Source of the DNA: Cytobacillus eiseniae
Lineage (GTDB): Bacteria > Bacillota > Bacilli > Bacillales > Cytobacillaceae
DNA: 64,000 nucleotides
Assembly (NCBI RefSeq): GCF_017874625.1
Contig: NZ_JAGIKZ010000008.1
Span: 62,001 to 126,000 of the forward strand
Direction of reading: 5' to 3'
Shown: positions 1-9,235 of the stretch, piece after piece
Position numbering within the stretch: the stretch's first letter is position 1
Layout of the letters: every line of letters starts with the position of its first letter
Notes under the pieces: generated by a model
Databases searched by the model: none
What the model saw: only the letters and a program-made list of their open reading frames with translations
What the model was told of the DNA's origin: nothing
Made by a program: the position numbers and the translations under genes

Positions 1-548
1 ATTGGGAAGAGTTAACGGCGATTATGGATTGGACAAAGAATAATGTTACATCAACGATTCATATTTGCTGGGGAGCACAGGCGGCATTGTACTACCACTT
101 TGGCATAAAAAAATATGAGCTCCCACATAAATGCACAGGTGTATTTTGGCATCATATCGATGATTATTCTGAGAAATTGCTTCGAGGGTTTGATGATATC
201 TATTTAGCGCCACATTCTAGAAATACAAATATTGTAATAGAGCAACTGAATAATCACCCTGAAGTGAAATTACTGTCCTCTTCTGAAGAGGCTGGACCTT
301 TTATTATGAGTTCTAATCACGGCAAACAAATTATGATAACTGGACATTTAGAATACGATGCTGAAACCTTGGCTGAGGAATATAGACGAGATATGGACAA
401 AGGACAGATCAATCTCCCCTTGCATTATTTTCCAAATGATGATCCGAATCGTCAGCCTATCAATAAATGGCGTTCACATGCACATTTATTATTTTCAAAT
501 TGGTTGAATTACTATGTATATCAAGAGACCCCGTATGATTGGGACTAA
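1..548 (+). CDS. metA: Homoserine O-acyltransferase MetA, 3' part
   Basis: This is the C-terminal part of a MetA-type homoserine O-acetyl/succinyltransferase, which activates homoserine in the first committed step of methionine synthesis. The frame is open to the left edge (W-E-E-L-T-A-I before the internal Met at 24), so the true start lies outside the window. Visible family landmarks are the nucleophile cysteine in HICWGAQAA and the His and Glu of the catalytic centre in ITGHLEYD. The C-terminal N-W-L-N-Y-Y-V-Y region is also typical. About 180 of the usual roughly 300 residues are present. Acetyl versus succinyl specificity cannot be settled from this part; most Bacillaceae enzymes use acetyl-CoA. 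Confidence 0.95.
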   Translation, partial: WEELTAIMDWTKNNVTSTIHICWGAQAALYYHFGIKKYELPHKCTGVFWHHIDDYSEKLLRGFDDIYLAPHSRNTNIVIEQLNNHPEVKLLSSSEEAGPFIMSSNHGKQIMITGHLEYDAETLAEEYRRDMDKGQINLPLHYFPNDDPNRQPINKWRSHAHLLFSNWLNYYVYQETPYDWD

Positions 549-562
549 AGTGGAAAGATTGA

Positions 563-590
563 AAGCCCAGTTCATGAATGAACTGGGCTT
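563..590. terminator. Bidirectional terminator, metA / AIM24 gene
   Basis: A perfect inverted repeat with 13-base arms (AAGCCCAGTTCAT / ATGAACTGGGCTT) and a two-base centre sits between two convergent genes. The T tract is weak on the plus strand, so efficiency is uncertain. Confidence 0.75.
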
Positions 591-597
591 CCTTATC

Positions 598-1293
598 TTA
601 TGATTGCTCTGAATAATATACTTCCTCAAATGGCTGGACAACTACAAAACCATTGCCAGAAAACTTCATTTGAACTGATTCTCCACTTCCTCTGCCAATA
701 AACGTTTTGAAGGAAATATCTGTTACAAATTCTGGTTGAAGATTACCTGACCAGGCAACAGTCGCATTTGGATCAGTAAAAACTGGATTATCAGGTGTAA
801 CGAGCAGGGTTAATGGTTCATAATGCGATGTAATTGCAACCATCCCCTTACCTTCAAGACGAACATTGAAAAGTCCACCTGAAAGCATCCCTGCAACCTT
901 TCTCATTAATTTAATATCCCAATTAATTGTAGGTTCGAAAGCAAGTAAATCATTGCCATTGACGAAAATAGAATCCCCTTGTAAATGCAAGATGGAGATT
1001 TTCTTTCCTTGATCAGCCACATATAGCTTGCCATTCCCTGTTGCTTTCATCAAAGATGTGCCCTCACCAGTTAAAGCTTTTTTGAATAGCTTCCCTAGGC
1101 CATGTTCTAGGATTCCTTCTCGTTCAAATTTTATTTTTCCACGATAGGAAATCATTGCTCCCGCTTTTGTCCATATTTGGTTCGTTAAATTAATTTCAAG
1201 AATACGCGGAGATTCTAGTTCAAATAATCCTTCTCCCTTATCTTCCTGCTTTGTTTTATTCACAAATTCATCAATTGAATAACGACTCATCAT
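598..1293 (-). CDS. AIM24 family protein
   Basis: This 231-residue protein looks like the AIM24 (DUF124) family: a beta-rich fold with repeated short G-x-G turns, no signal peptide and no membrane segment. Recognisable stretches are WTKAGAMISYRGKIKF near residue 41, LYVADQGKKISILHL near 90, and the C-terminal IGRGSGESVQMKFSGNGFV. The biochemical function of bacterial AIM24 proteins is not established. The gene is monocistronic, facing metA across a shared terminator. Two adjacent Met codons (1293 and 1290) could both serve as start. Family assignment is fairly firm; no pathway can be inferred from the neighbours. Confidence 0.8.
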   Translation of the reverse strand: MMSRYSIDEFVNKTKQEDKGEGLFELESPRILEINLTNQIWTKAGAMISYRGKIKFEREGILEHGLGKLFKKALTGEGTSLMKATGNGKLYVADQGKKISILHLQGDSIFVNGNDLLAFEPTINWDIKLMRKVAGMLSGGLFNVRLEGKGMVAITSHYEPLTLLVTPDNPVFTDPNATVAWSGNLQPEFVTDISFKTFIGRGSGESVQMKFSGNGFVVVQPFEEVYYSEQS

Positions 1294-1340
1294 GCATCGT
1301 CCCTTTACTTTTTATTATTGGCTGTTTTCGCAAACATTGT

Positions 1341-1426
1341 TGCTTATTAAGATAAAGTTGGTAAAGGTTGATTTCCGCTCCAATCAACCGACCCATTTGA
1401 TAAACCATTCATTCTAACATTTAATT
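1341..1426. repeat. Internally deleted copy of GGTTGATT/AATCAACC intergenic repeat
   Basis: The stretch contains GGTTGATTTCCGCTCCAATCAACC, that is, the left and right ends of a longer intergenic repeat joined directly. Its flanks (TTATTAAGATAAAGTTGGTAAA on the left, CATTCATTCTAACATT on the right) are similar to the flanks of the long copy at 43490-43745, so the similarity extends outside the inverted termini. I read this as the same element lacking about 190 internal bases. Confidence 0.65.
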
Positions 1427-1441
1427 TAAAAACAACAATCT

Positions 1442-2134
1442 TTAGAAATGAGCCTTATTATTTTTCAACATAAATACCCACATAAATGAGAGGGATTGTC
1501 TTAATTCAAATGAAAGGGATCCAATAGGGATTTGATTCACTCCTTGCTTATACACGCCGAAGCTATCCACCTTTTCCCAACCATTCTCTATAGCAAGAAT
1601 TTCTAATTCCCAAGGCATCATCGTATTACAAATTACCTTTTCATTATATAGACGGCGAAAACTGTTTATTCGCGGACCAGCAGTCGGACCTAATATTCCG
1701 ATACAAGCATTTCCTCCTGGCTTGACAATTCTTTGAATTTCCTTCATCACATGGAGAGGATGTTCTGTCCATTCAAGCGAATTAATAGCTAAGATCGCAT
1801 CAAAGGAATCGTTCTCAAATGGCAAGGACGAAATATCACCTTTAAGAAATTGTGCTGTATTCCCTGAATTGATTTGTTTTGCTTTATCAATCATTTCCTC
1901 TGAAACATCAATTCCTACTACTGAATAGCCCAGTTCAGTCAGTTTGAGGGATCCAACTCCATCCCCACAGCCAAGATCACATACGGTTCTATTGGCTTTC
2001 ACATATTTCGCGAAGAATGGCGCAATATCCTTTCTGCTTCCAGAATTCCACATCTCCATACTCTTTGAGTTCCATCCAGATGATCGTTCATTCCATTGCT
2101 TTTCCGCTTCTTCATTCCATTTATATTGGCTCAT
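1442..2134 (-). CDS. Class I SAM-dependent methyltransferase
   Basis: This is a 230-residue Rossmann-fold methyltransferase of the UbiE/Methyltransf_11 type. Motif I is CDLGCGDGVGSLKL around residues 50-63, followed by VVGIDVSEEMI (acidic SAM-ribose ligand) and FDAILAINSLEWTEHP (motif IV). The substrate is not evident. I start it at the ATG at 2134 because GAGAGG lies seven bases upstream; the longer GTG frame from 2164 has no ribosome binding site. It stands alone, opposite to the DUF3892-like gene. Confidence 0.85.
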   Translation of the reverse strand: MSQYKWNEEAEKQWNERSSGWNSKSMEMWNSGSRKDIAPFFAKYVKANRTVCDLGCGDGVGSLKLTELGYSVVGIDVSEEMIDKAKQINSGNTAQFLKGDISSLPFENDSFDAILAINSLEWTEHPLHVMKEIQRIVKPGGNACIGILGPTAGPRINSFRRLYNEKVICNTMMPWELEILAIENGWEKVDSFGVYKQGVNQIPIGSLSFELRQSLSFMWVFMLKNNKAHF

Positions 2135-2300
2135 GTATTTCCTCTCTCTATCTTTTATTGTCACTTATTTACGTTCACCATTATATTAAAGTTTCGGTTA
2201 GTTATAACTTCTACAAAAGAATATAAATTCCTTTGAGTAAAAATCTGAAAACATGAAACAATGATAGTAGGGAAAGAAACCGATAAAGGAGGCGTACTTT

Positions 2301-2519
2301 ATGTATGAAGAACAGCTAGTTGCTGTCCACCGAAACAATCATGGGGAGATCATAAGTTTTCAAACATCATCAAATAGAGTGATTTCTTATAGAAAGGCTA
2401 TACTGGAGGCCGAAGAAGGAATTATTACAGGTGTGCATATTAAAGAGGACCGGGAAGGAAATTCACTGATTACACCGAATGACGTATCATCCTTTGATCA
2501 TTTTCCAAGTATATTTTAA
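2301..2519 (+). CDS. Small DUF3892-like protein
   Basis: A 72-residue protein with a strong AAGGAGG ribosome binding site upstream. The pattern LVAVHRNNHGEIISFQT, then an I-S-Y-x-x-A-I-L-E-A-E-x-G segment and I-x-G-V-H-I-x-x-x-R-x-G, resembles DUF3892, a small beta-rich family found in Firmicutes with no known function. There is no membrane segment or cysteine. It is monocistronic and followed at once by a terminator shared with mntR. Family call from memory of the motif, so moderate. Confidence 0.65.
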   Translation: MYEEQLVAVHRNNHGEIISFQTSSNRVISYRKAILEAEEGIITGVHIKEDREGNSLITPNDVSSFDHFPSIF

Positions 2520-2521
2520 AA

Positions 2522-2545
2522 AGGCCCTAAAGTTGGGCCTATTAT
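2522..2545. terminator. Terminator between DUF3892-like gene and mntR
   Basis: The inverted repeat AGGCCC-N7-GGGCCT is followed by an AT-rich stretch, between convergent genes. Confidence 0.6.
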
Positions 2546-2547
2546 TA

Positions 2548-2964
2548 TTATTCGTTATTCTTTTGAATCTCTCTTAAGTCAGCAATTCGTTTTTCATCTT
2601 CTTCAAAATATTGTACTAGATCGCCAATTCGATCAATGGCGTCCCAGCTTAAATGATGTTCAATGCCTTCCACATCCACATATATATTTTCTTCCTTTAC
2701 TCCGATCAAATGAAGAAGTCGTTCAAGTAAATCATGACGATAAACAAGGCGCTCCCCGATTTTCTTCCCTTTAGAAGTCAATATTAACCCTCTATATTTT
2801 TCATAGACAAGATATTCATCTTTATCTAGCTTTTGAACCATTTTTGTTACAGAGGAGGGATGTACGGAAAGGTTCTCAGCAATATCTGAAACTCTTGCAT
2901 ACCCTTTCTCATCAATCAATATATAAATTTGTTCAATATAATCCTCCATACTAGGTGTTGGCAT
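2548..2964 (-). CDS. mntR: Manganese-sensing repressor MntR
   Basis: A DtxR-family winged-helix regulator that represses Mn uptake genes when loaded with Mn(II). The 138-residue protein keeps all the metal ligands known from B. subtilis MntR at the same numbers: Asp8, Glu11, His77, Glu99, Glu102 and His103. The helix-turn-helix is at about residues 22-50 ([20 protein letters not shown]). It has no SH3-like third domain, as expected for MntR rather than DtxR/IdeR. AGGGAGGG precedes the ATG. The cognate mntABCD operon lies just beyond topB and carries a recognisable operator at 9302-9323. Confidence 0.97.
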   Translation of the reverse strand: MPTPSMEDYIEQIYILIDEKGYARVSDIAENLSVHPSSVTKMVQKLDKDEYLVYEKYRGLILTSKGKKIGERLVYRHDLLERLLHLIGVKEENIYVDVEGIEHHLSWDAIDRIGDLVQYFEEDEKRIADLREIQKNNE

Positions 2965-3148
2965 CCCAAACCCTCCCTAAAAACTATGCTTACCTATCTT
3001 CTCCAACGATAGTTGATTATTACAACATATGCGAGTGGATTTTATCGTGTCAACTTGTAATTGACATATCGTTCATTTGATAAAAGACTAAATGTAACCT
3101 TTAAAAAGTTTACTATATTAAACAATAAGAGACAAGAAAAGCTACAAA

Positions 3149-3182
3149 GCGATCCATAAGCGATGAAATCTTATGGAATCGC
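3149..3182 (-). terminator. Hairpin downstream of topB
   Basis: On the minus strand a 12-bp, once-bulged stem (GCGATTCCATAAG / CTTATGGATCGC) starts a few bases after the topB stop and is followed by T-rich sequence. Confidence 0.6.
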
Positions 3183-3185
3183 CAA

Positions 3186-5351
3186 TTACGAATGGGGAAA
3201 AACGAACTTAATCTTGCGCTCTTGTTCATCCCAGGATAATTTAGCAGAAAAGGTTTTATCTTTATTTGAAAAACCTTCGATTATGTCCGTTATATTATCC
3301 TTTAATAGCTGCTTCACGACTTTTTGGGTGATTGCATGCCCTAGGATTTTTTTTGAAATATTGAAATTACATTTATTTTTGCTGTAATTAGAACAGCCGT
3401 AGAAGTTCCCCTTATCAACTACTTGTCCATCACAATACTTGCATTGTCCTAATTGTGTTGGGCGCCGAAACTTAGACTTTGCTGGTATAAAGTTGTTTTT
3501 ATCCTCTTCTTCAAAAATCCATTCACCTGCATTTTTCACAGAAACATCGATCAAGTGAAAAACCATTTTATTCGTTTGCTCCATAAATTGTTTTGGTGAA
3601 GCCGTTCCTTCAGAAATATCTTTTAATCGTTGCTCCCATTTTGCTGTCATTTCTGGAGAGGCGAGGATTTCTGAACCAATTGCACAAATTAATATTTTCG
3701 CTTTCGGTGTGGCATAAACAAGGTTTTTCTTAATATCAATATATTTTCTGTCACTTAACATCGTTATAATACCAGCTCTCGTTGCTTCCGTACCCAATCC
3801 TTCTGTACTCATCAATACCTTTTCTAATTCTTTATCTTCAATATGCTTTCCTGCCGTTTTCATTAGCGTAATTAGTTGACCTTCTGTATACCTTTTTGGC
3901 GGTTGTGTTTTGCTTTCTTTCACTTCCGACTTTTGGACCGTTCCTTTTTCTCCCACTTGTAACGAAGGGAGGGTAGGCTCTTTATCCTTATCAAAAGGAG
4001 GAATCACTTTACGCCACCCTTCTTCAAGTTGAACCTTCCCTTTCGATTGGAATGATGCTCTCCCATCTACAAGCGTTATTACTGAAGTATATTCAGTTAC
4101 CGCCTTCTCGTAATGGGCGGCAATTAAACTTTTGACAATTAGGTCATAAAGGATGTACTCATCTGGAGATAGCTTATTTGGATTAGGCACTTGTTCTGTT
4201 GGAATAATTGCATAATGATCCGATACTTTCTTATCATCTACATATCGTTTATTATTCAAAAGCGAGCTGTTTGGCAGTGGAAAAAATGCCTTATATTCAT
4301 CAAGCCCTGCAATTTTATTTAATATAACAGGAAACATTTCTCCTTCCCCTTTGGTCACATGCCTTGAATCAGAACGAGGATAAGAAACGATCCCTTTTTG
4401 ATATAATTTTTGCAATACGTCTAACGTTTTCTTCGGTGGAAACTTGAACCGTCGATTCGTCTCTGCTTGAAGGGCCGATAAATTATAAAACATGGGCGGA
4501 TGGAATTCCTTTTTCTCCGCCTGTACATCTACAACCTCCGCAGCTTTTTTCTCGCAAAAAGCTGCAATCTTTTCAGCTAGCTCCTTCGTCTTAATTCTTG
4601 ATTCCCCATCCTTTTCCCATTTTCCTACATATTTTTTTCCATCGATCGAAAATTTTGCTTGCACCTCCCAAAAGGGTTCAGAAACAAAGCCTTGTATTTC
4701 CAATTCTCGTTTGACAATTAGTGCCAGTGTCGGCGTCTGCACTCTCCCTACTGAAAAAACATCAGAAAAACCTTGCTGCTGAAGAAGGAGCGTATATAAG
4801 CGCGAGGCATTCATTCCGACAACCCAATCTGCACAAGCCCTCGTGTATGCTTCGTAATAGAGGTTTCTCGTATCTGATTCATTTAATAGCGAGAGGAAGC
4901 CTTCCTTAATTGCTTTCGGTGTCAAGGATGAGATCCATAGCCTTTTCATTGGCAGTCCTGATTTTGTTAAACGGAGGATATTGCGGATAATTAGCTCCCC
5001 TTCTCTCCCGGCATCCCCTGCATGTATGACTTCAGTAAGAGAAGGATTGGCTAGAAGCTTTTTAATGACATTAAACTGCTTTGCTTTATCTCTTGTCACT
5101 TCATATTCAAATTGGGAAGGAATAATTGGCAATGTAGACAATGACCATTTTTTCCACTGGCTATCATATTTTTCTGGTGCAGAAAGCTGACAAAGATGTC
5201 CAACTGCCCATGTCACATATGCCCCTTTAGGAAAAACCTCATTTGGGAAGATTTCAATATACCCTTGATGCTTCTTCATTTTAAAAATAGAGGCAAGGGT
5301 CACTCCTTGATCAGGCTTTTCTGCAATAATAAGTTTCATCGTTTTGCTCAC
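3186..5351 (-). CDS. topB: DNA topoisomerase III
   Basis: A type IA topoisomerase that relaxes and decatenates DNA by single-strand passage. The TOPRIM signature is seen as LIIAEKP near the N-terminus and HAGDAGREGELI around residue 113; the active-site tyrosine lies in GIVSYPRSDSR near residue 325. Two to three CxxC pairs (CKYCDGQ..., YGCSNYSKNKC) near residues 645-665 form a C-terminal zinc ribbon followed by a short GHAITQKVVKQLL helix. At 721 residues it has normal family length. GTG at 5351 has AAAGGA eight bases upstream; an ATG at 5339 is the alternative. B. subtilis topB is not next to mntR, so the pairing is lineage-specific. Confidence 0.93.
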   Translation of the reverse strand: MSKTMKLIIAEKPDQGVTLASIFKMKKHQGYIEIFPNEVFPKGAYVTWAVGHLCQLSAPEKYDSQWKKWSLSTLPIIPSQFEYEVTRDKAKQFNVIKKLLANPSLTEVIHAGDAGREGELIIRNILRLTKSGLPMKRLWISSLTPKAIKEGFLSLLNESDTRNLYYEAYTRACADWVVGMNASRLYTLLLQQQGFSDVFSVGRVQTPTLALIVKRELEIQGFVSEPFWEVQAKFSIDGKKYVGKWEKDGESRIKTKELAEKIAAFCEKKAAEVVDVQAEKKEFHPPMFYNLSALQAETNRRFKFPPKKTLDVLQKLYQKGIVSYPRSDSRHVTKGEGEMFPVILNKIAGLDEYKAFFPLPNSSLLNNKRYVDDKKVSDHYAIIPTEQVPNPNKLSPDEYILYDLIVKSLIAAHYEKAVTEYTSVITLVDGRASFQSKGKVQLEEGWRKVIPPFDKDKEPTLPSLQVGEKGTVQKSEVKESKTQPPKRYTEGQLITLMKTAGKHIEDKELEKVLMSTEGLGTEATRAGIITMLSDRKYIDIKKNLVYATPKAKILICAIGSEILASPEMTAKWEQRLKDISEGTASPKQFMEQTNKMVFHLIDVSVKNAGEWIFEEEDKNNFIPAKSKFRRPTQLGQCKYCDGQVVDKGNFYGCSNYSKNKCNFNISKKILGHAITQKVVKQLLKDNITDIIEGFSNKDKTFSAKLSWDEQERKIKFVFPHS

Positions 5352-5359
5352 TTCCAGTT

Positions 5360-5645
5360 TCCTTTATTAAATACTTATATTTATTCTACCGAATACTTTC
5401 AAAACGGACTAGTAAGAAATACAGATGCCCTTGTAGAACAAATGTGCAGACACATTGATCATCGCCGTATAAACTGGATAACTGCCCCTTTCGATAAAGG
5501 AAACACGGTGAGCAATAGGTAACCACTTTTGACGCAATCGTTGCGGAGCAGTACTGAAGTTTGATAGACGATAGACGCCGGAACTGGACGTAGACAAAAC
5601 TACTCATAAAGTTATCCACAACATCCGAATTTATAATATCGACAA
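5360..5645. other. Non-coding stretch upstream of topB, possible repeat
   Basis: About 290 bases with noticeably higher GC than the neighbouring intergenic DNA and no convincing gene: the ORFs crossing it lack ribosome binding sites and family likeness. Its composition and phrases such as GCGGAGCAGTACTGAAG and GCCGGAACTGGACGTAGAC remind me of mobile intergenic repeats of Bacillaceae, but I cannot match it to another copy within the window. Confidence 0.3.
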
Positions 5646-5650
5646 TAAAA

Positions 5651-5679
5651 AAACTCCTCGAGCAATTATCGAGGAGTTT
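5651..5679 (-). terminator. Terminator of the mntABCD operon
   Basis: An 11-bp stem (AAACTCCTCGA / TCGAGGAGTTT) followed on the minus strand by a run of seven T lies directly after the mntD stop codon. Confidence 0.85.
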
Positions 5680-5682
5680 CTA

Positions 5683-6561
5683 TCATTCTATTTTTATTTT
5701 TTTCATTGAGAAGTTTTTCGATATCAGTCCTTTTGTCGGCGAGAACAAAAATACGAGAGCAAAGATTACTCCATTTACTGAAGCCATGCAGCCTGATATC
5801 GATACATCAAAATAGGAGGCAACATAATAGCCAACAACAGCTGCAAGTACACCAAATCCAGCACTTAATAGCAGCATCACACTCAATTTTTCTGTTAATA
5901 AATAGGCAGCTGCCCCTGGAGCGATGAGCATAGCTACAACTAATATGGCTCCAACACTATCAAAGGAGGCAACAGTTGTCATTGATACCATCCCCATTAA
6001 TAGATAATGTATCAATAGAACAGGTATACCAATAGCAGCTGCCATTTGCGGATCAAATGAAGTAATCTTCAATTCTTTATAAAATAGGCCTATAATGATT
6101 AAATTTATTACGAGAACCATTGAAAGCATCAAGAATGCTTTTGGCATTTCTGGGAGTATACCCAATTGTACAAGATCCCAAGGCACGAAGGTAATTTCAC
6201 CCATTAATGCATGGTCCACATCTAAATGAACATCCTTTGCAAATAAGGAAATCAATATGACACCGACCGCAAACAGAAATGTAAACACAACTCCGATCGA
6301 GGCATCTTCCTGTATACCTGAACTATGAAGTAGTTGTACGAAGAAGGCAGTCAATAGGCCAGCAATCGTTGCACCAATAAGCATATAAAAACCATTCATG
6401 CTTTGGCTTATTAAAAATGCAAGGACAATTCCAAGGAGTACAGTATGACTGATCGCATCAGCAAGCATTGATAGCTTACGCAAAATAAGAAAGCAGCCGG
6501 TTATTCCGCATGAAATACCTGCAAGAGAGCCTATTACTAATATCCACATCTCATAGCTCAT
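5683..6561 (-). CDS. mntD: Manganese ABC transporter permease MntD
   Basis: An ABC-3 family (ZnuB/MntB-like) integral membrane permease of 292 residues with about eight hydrophobic segments. The family hallmarks LRKLSMLADAISHTVLLGI near residue 35 and the conserved D-P-Q/E-x-A-x-x-x-G-I segment (FDPQMAAAIGIPVLL, about residue 185) are present. It pairs with MntC to form the Mn(II) channel. I use the ATG at 6561, which has AAAGGGCGG six bases upstream and overlaps the end of mntC by 11 bases; the longer frame has no ribosome binding site. Last gene of the mnt operon. Confidence 0.93.
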   Translation of the reverse strand: MSYEMWILVIGSLAGISCGITGCFLILRKLSMLADAISHTVLLGIVLAFLISQSMNGFYMLIGATIAGLLTAFFVQLLHSSGIQEDASIGVVFTFLFAVGVILISLFAKDVHLDVDHALMGEITFVPWDLVQLGILPEMPKAFLMLSMVLVINLIIIGLFYKELKITSFDPQMAAAIGIPVLLIHYLLMGMVSMTTVASFDSVGAILVVAMLIAPGAAAYLLTEKLSVMLLLSAGFGVLAAVVGYYVASYFDVSISGCMASVNGVIFALVFLFSPTKGLISKNFSMKKIKIE

Positions 6562-7492
6562 GATAACCGCCCTTTCTATTCTTTTGTAATACAAGCTCCT
6601 CTTTAATCTTCTTATTAAACTGGATTCTTTTCACCCTTTTCATCACTAATCCTCTTTCAGGAGCAAAAAGCATTGAGATAACGAAGAAAAAAGTGGCAGT
6701 AACAACGATAAACGGTCCTGTTGCTAAACCTACACTAAGAGTACTTATTAGTGTCCCTATCATTCCTGATAGAGCACCAAATACGCCAGAAATGAGAATC
6801 ATTTTACTAAGCGAATTCGTCCAGTATCGAGCAGCAATGGCCGGGGTTATTAGCATGGCAGCCATGAGAATGACACCAACTGCTTGAATGCCAATGACAA
6901 CAGCTGCCACTAATAAGGAAAGAAAAAGAAAGTTAAGAAAACTAGCTGGAAGACCAAGACCTTTCGCAAATTCCGGATCAAAGGTTAAAACCTTTAATTC
7001 CTTATATAATAGGAATGTAATAAGAATCAAGCAAGCGGCAGCACCTGCCATTAATTTCACGTCATTTCCAACAATCGAAGCAGCTTGCCCGAAGATAAAA
7101 TCATCTAACCCACTTTTATTCCCTGCAGAAGATTGGGAAACTTTCGTAAGCAAAACAATCCCAAAACCGAAAAAAACAGATAAGATGAGGCAAATGGCTG
7201 TATCCTCTTTTATGATCGAATTGGAAACGATGAATTGGATACAATAGGCTGCTAGGAGACCGGTAATCGTTGCACCAATTAATAATACAATTAATGATTT
7301 TTCACCTAAGAATAAAAAGGCAATACAGATTCCTGGCAAAGCTGCATGGGCAACAGCATCACCAATCAAGCTCTGTTTTCTGAGCAAGGCTATACTGCCA
7401 AGAACGCCACTTGCAACTCCCAAAAGCATCGTTCCTAGTAATACCCACTGTGTATTCGCATCGTGAAAAATCATTGTTAGTAGATCCTTCAT
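6551..7492 (-). CDS. mntC: Manganese ABC transporter permease MntC
   Basis: The second ABC-3 permease of the importer, 313 residues, with about eight membrane spans, LRKQSLIGDAVAHAALPGI near residue 37 and TFDPEFAKGLGLPASF near 190. A charged tail rich in Lys and Arg (FNKKIKEELVLQKNRKGG) projects into the cytoplasm and its coding end overlaps mntD. The overlap implies translational coupling and equal stoichiometry of the two permeases. Permease order after the ATPase is the same as in B. subtilis mntABCD. Confidence 0.93.
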   Translation of the reverse strand: MKDLLTMIFHDANTQWVLLGTMLLGVASGVLGSIALLRKQSLIGDAVAHAALPGICIAFLFLGEKSLIVLLIGATITGLLAAYCIQFIVSNSIIKEDTAICLILSVFFGFGIVLLTKVSQSSAGNKSGLDDFIFGQAASIVGNDVKLMAGAAACLILITFLLYKELKVLTFDPEFAKGLGLPASFLNFLFLSLLVAAVVIGIQAVGVILMAAMLITPAIAARYWTNSLSKMILISGVFGALSGMIGTLISTLSVGLATGPFIVVTATFFFVISMLFAPERGLVMKRVKRIQFNKKIKEELVLQKNRKGGYHEL

Positions 7493-7502
7493 TTAAACCA
7501 CC

Positions 7503-8252
7503 TCATTTTTGTTCGACCATCACCTGACTCTTATTCAAAAATGCAAGTTTTCCTCCATACGTATGATGGAGATTTTCCATTGTGAAGGCTTCCTCCGTTG
7601 GACCCGCAGCAATCATATTCACGTTCAATAAGATGACATGGTCAAAATACTCTCGAACGGTTTGAAGATCATGATGTACAACGAGTACGGTCTTCCCTTG
7701 CTCCTTTAATTCATTTAACAACACAATAATTGCTCGCTCTGTTGCTGCATCTACACCCACAAATGGTTCATCCATAAAGTAAACCAAGGCATCCTGAGCA
7801 AGTGCCCTAGCAAGAAAAACCCTCTGCTGCTGGCCGCCTGATAATTGACTGATTTGACGGTTCGCATATTCCTCCATTCCGACTTTTCTTAAAGATTCTA
7901 GCGCAATTTCCGTATCCCTTTTTCCTGGTCTCTTAAACCATCCTACATGCCCATATCTTCCCATTAGTACGACATCAAGCGCATTCGTTGGGAAATCCCA
8001 ATCAACAGATCCACGTTGTGGTACATAACCAACGATTTTGTCTTTTGCACGATATGTCTTTCCGTATATTTTTATCTCGCCGCAGGCCTTAGGAATTAGC
8101 CCTAATATCGCTTTGATTAAAGTTGATTTACCTGCTCCGTTCGGACCGATAATTCCAATTAATTTGCCTTCAGGAACTGTAAAATTGACATTTGTTAAGA
8201 CAGGCTTTTTCTGATAGGCAACCGTTAGATTTTCAACTTCTACCGTATGCAT
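7503..8252 (-). CDS. mntB: Manganese ABC transporter ATPase MntB
   Basis: The ATP-binding subunit of the Mn importer, 249 residues. Walker A is GPNGAGKST near residue 36, the ABC signature is LSGGQQQR near 140, Walker B is LVYFMDEP, and the switch histidine is in VVHHDLQ. The Q-loop is in GYVPQRGSVDWDFP, which is characteristic of Mn/Zn-type ATPases. ATG at 8252 is preferred over GTG at 8261 because AGGAG lies eight bases upstream of the ATG and would overlap the GTG. It lies 11 bases after mntA and 10 before mntC. Confidence 0.94.
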   Translation of the reverse strand: MHTVEVENLTVAYQKKPVLTNVNFTVPEGKLIGIIGPNGAGKSTLIKAILGLIPKACGEIKIYGKTYRAKDKIVGYVPQRGSVDWDFPTNALDVVLMGRYGHVGWFKRPGKRDTEIALESLRKVGMEEYANRQISQLSGGQQQRVFLARALAQDALVYFMDEPFVGVDAATERAIIVLLNELKEQGKTVLVVHHDLQTVREYFDHVILLNVNMIAAGPTEEAFTMENLHHTYGGKLAFLNKSQVMVEQK

Positions 8253-8263
8253 TCTTATCACTC

Positions 8264-9190
8264 CTATTTCAAAGCTTCTGTAATTGTTTGGACATTATGT
8301 TTGTACATCCCAATGTATGTTCCTTCATTCGTGCCCTCTTCTCCCATCGCATCGGAATAGAGTTCGCCACCAATTATTACTTCATGCCCTTTTTTCTTTG
8401 CTCCCTCAATCACTGCATTGATGGATCGTTCTGAAATACTTGACTCAACAAATACAGCCTTAATATTTCTATCAACCAATGTATCTATTAATTTCTGGAC
8501 ATCCCCAAGTCCATATTCAGATTCTGTGCTTAATCCTTGTAGTCCCATTACTTCCATGCCATAGGCTGCACCAAAATAACCAAATGCATCATGTGCGGTG
8601 ACAAGCACCTTTTGTTCTGCAGGAATCTTTGCCAATTCTTCCTCTGCATATATTTTTAATTCATCAAGTTCCTTAAAATATGCCAAAGTATTTTCCTTAT
8701 AATAATTTGCATTAGCTGGATCAATTTCAATTAATCCCTGTTTAACCTTTTCAAGAGCTTGCTTCCATATATCTATGTCAAACCATACATGCGGATCAAT
8801 AGCATTAGAATCTGTTGCATCGGCTAATAGCTCATCTGATTGAATGAACTCAGAAATAGCATATGTTGGCTTTTTATCATTTATCTTCTTAAGAACCTCC
8901 AGTATTTTTCCTTCTAAGTAAAGTCCATTATAGAAGATGACATCTGCCTTTTCTAATTTAGCCATATCTCCCTGTGTTGCTTTATAAAGATGTGGATCAG
9001 TTCCTGGCCCCATTAGACTGAGCACCTCCACCTTTTCGCCACCAATATGGGAGACAGCATCAGCAATTTGTCCAATAGTAGTTGTAACGATAATTCTCTC
9101 ATTCTCATTATTTTCGTTAGACGTTTGATTTGTACATGCACTAATAAAAAGTAGGGACATGATTACAAATAACGCAACCATTTTTCTCAT
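8264..9190 (-). CDS. mntA: Manganese-binding lipoprotein MntA
   Basis: The cluster A-I (TroA/PsaA-like) solute-binding protein that captures Mn(II) outside the membrane. It has a lipoprotein signal: positively charged MRKM, a hydrophobic core, and a lipobox ending in Cys at about residue 19 (LLFISAC). Expected ligands are visible: His in GTDPHLYK, His in AIDPHVWFD, Glu in VFVESSIS and an Asp near the C-terminus (ELYSDAMG). ATG at 9190 is chosen; the GTG nine bases upstream is too close to GGAGG. First gene of the operon; Mn rather than Zn is inferred from the linked mntR. Confidence 0.93.
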   Translation of the reverse strand: MRKMVALFVIMSLLFISACTNQTSNENNENERIIVTTTIGQIADAVSHIGGEKVEVLSLMGPGTDPHLYKATQGDMAKLEKADVIFYNGLYLEGKILEVLKKINDKKPTYAISEFIQSDELLADATDSNAIDPHVWFDIDIWKQALEKVKQGLIEIDPANANYYKENTLAYFKELDELKIYAEEELAKIPAEQKVLVTAHDAFGYFGAAYGMEVMGLQGLSTESEYGLGDVQKLIDTLVDRNIKAVFVESSISERSINAVIEGAKKKGHEVIIGGELYSDAMGEEGTNEGTYIGMYKHNVQTITEALK

Positions 9191-9235
9191 TCGATTCACA
9201 ACCTCCTATAATCATTAATTTCTCTTTTACTGAGT

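Noticed and set aside
5386-5619. Minus-strand frames of 62-77 codons upstream of topB
   Set aside because: No ribosome binding site, odd composition with many Cys and Tyr, no family likeness.
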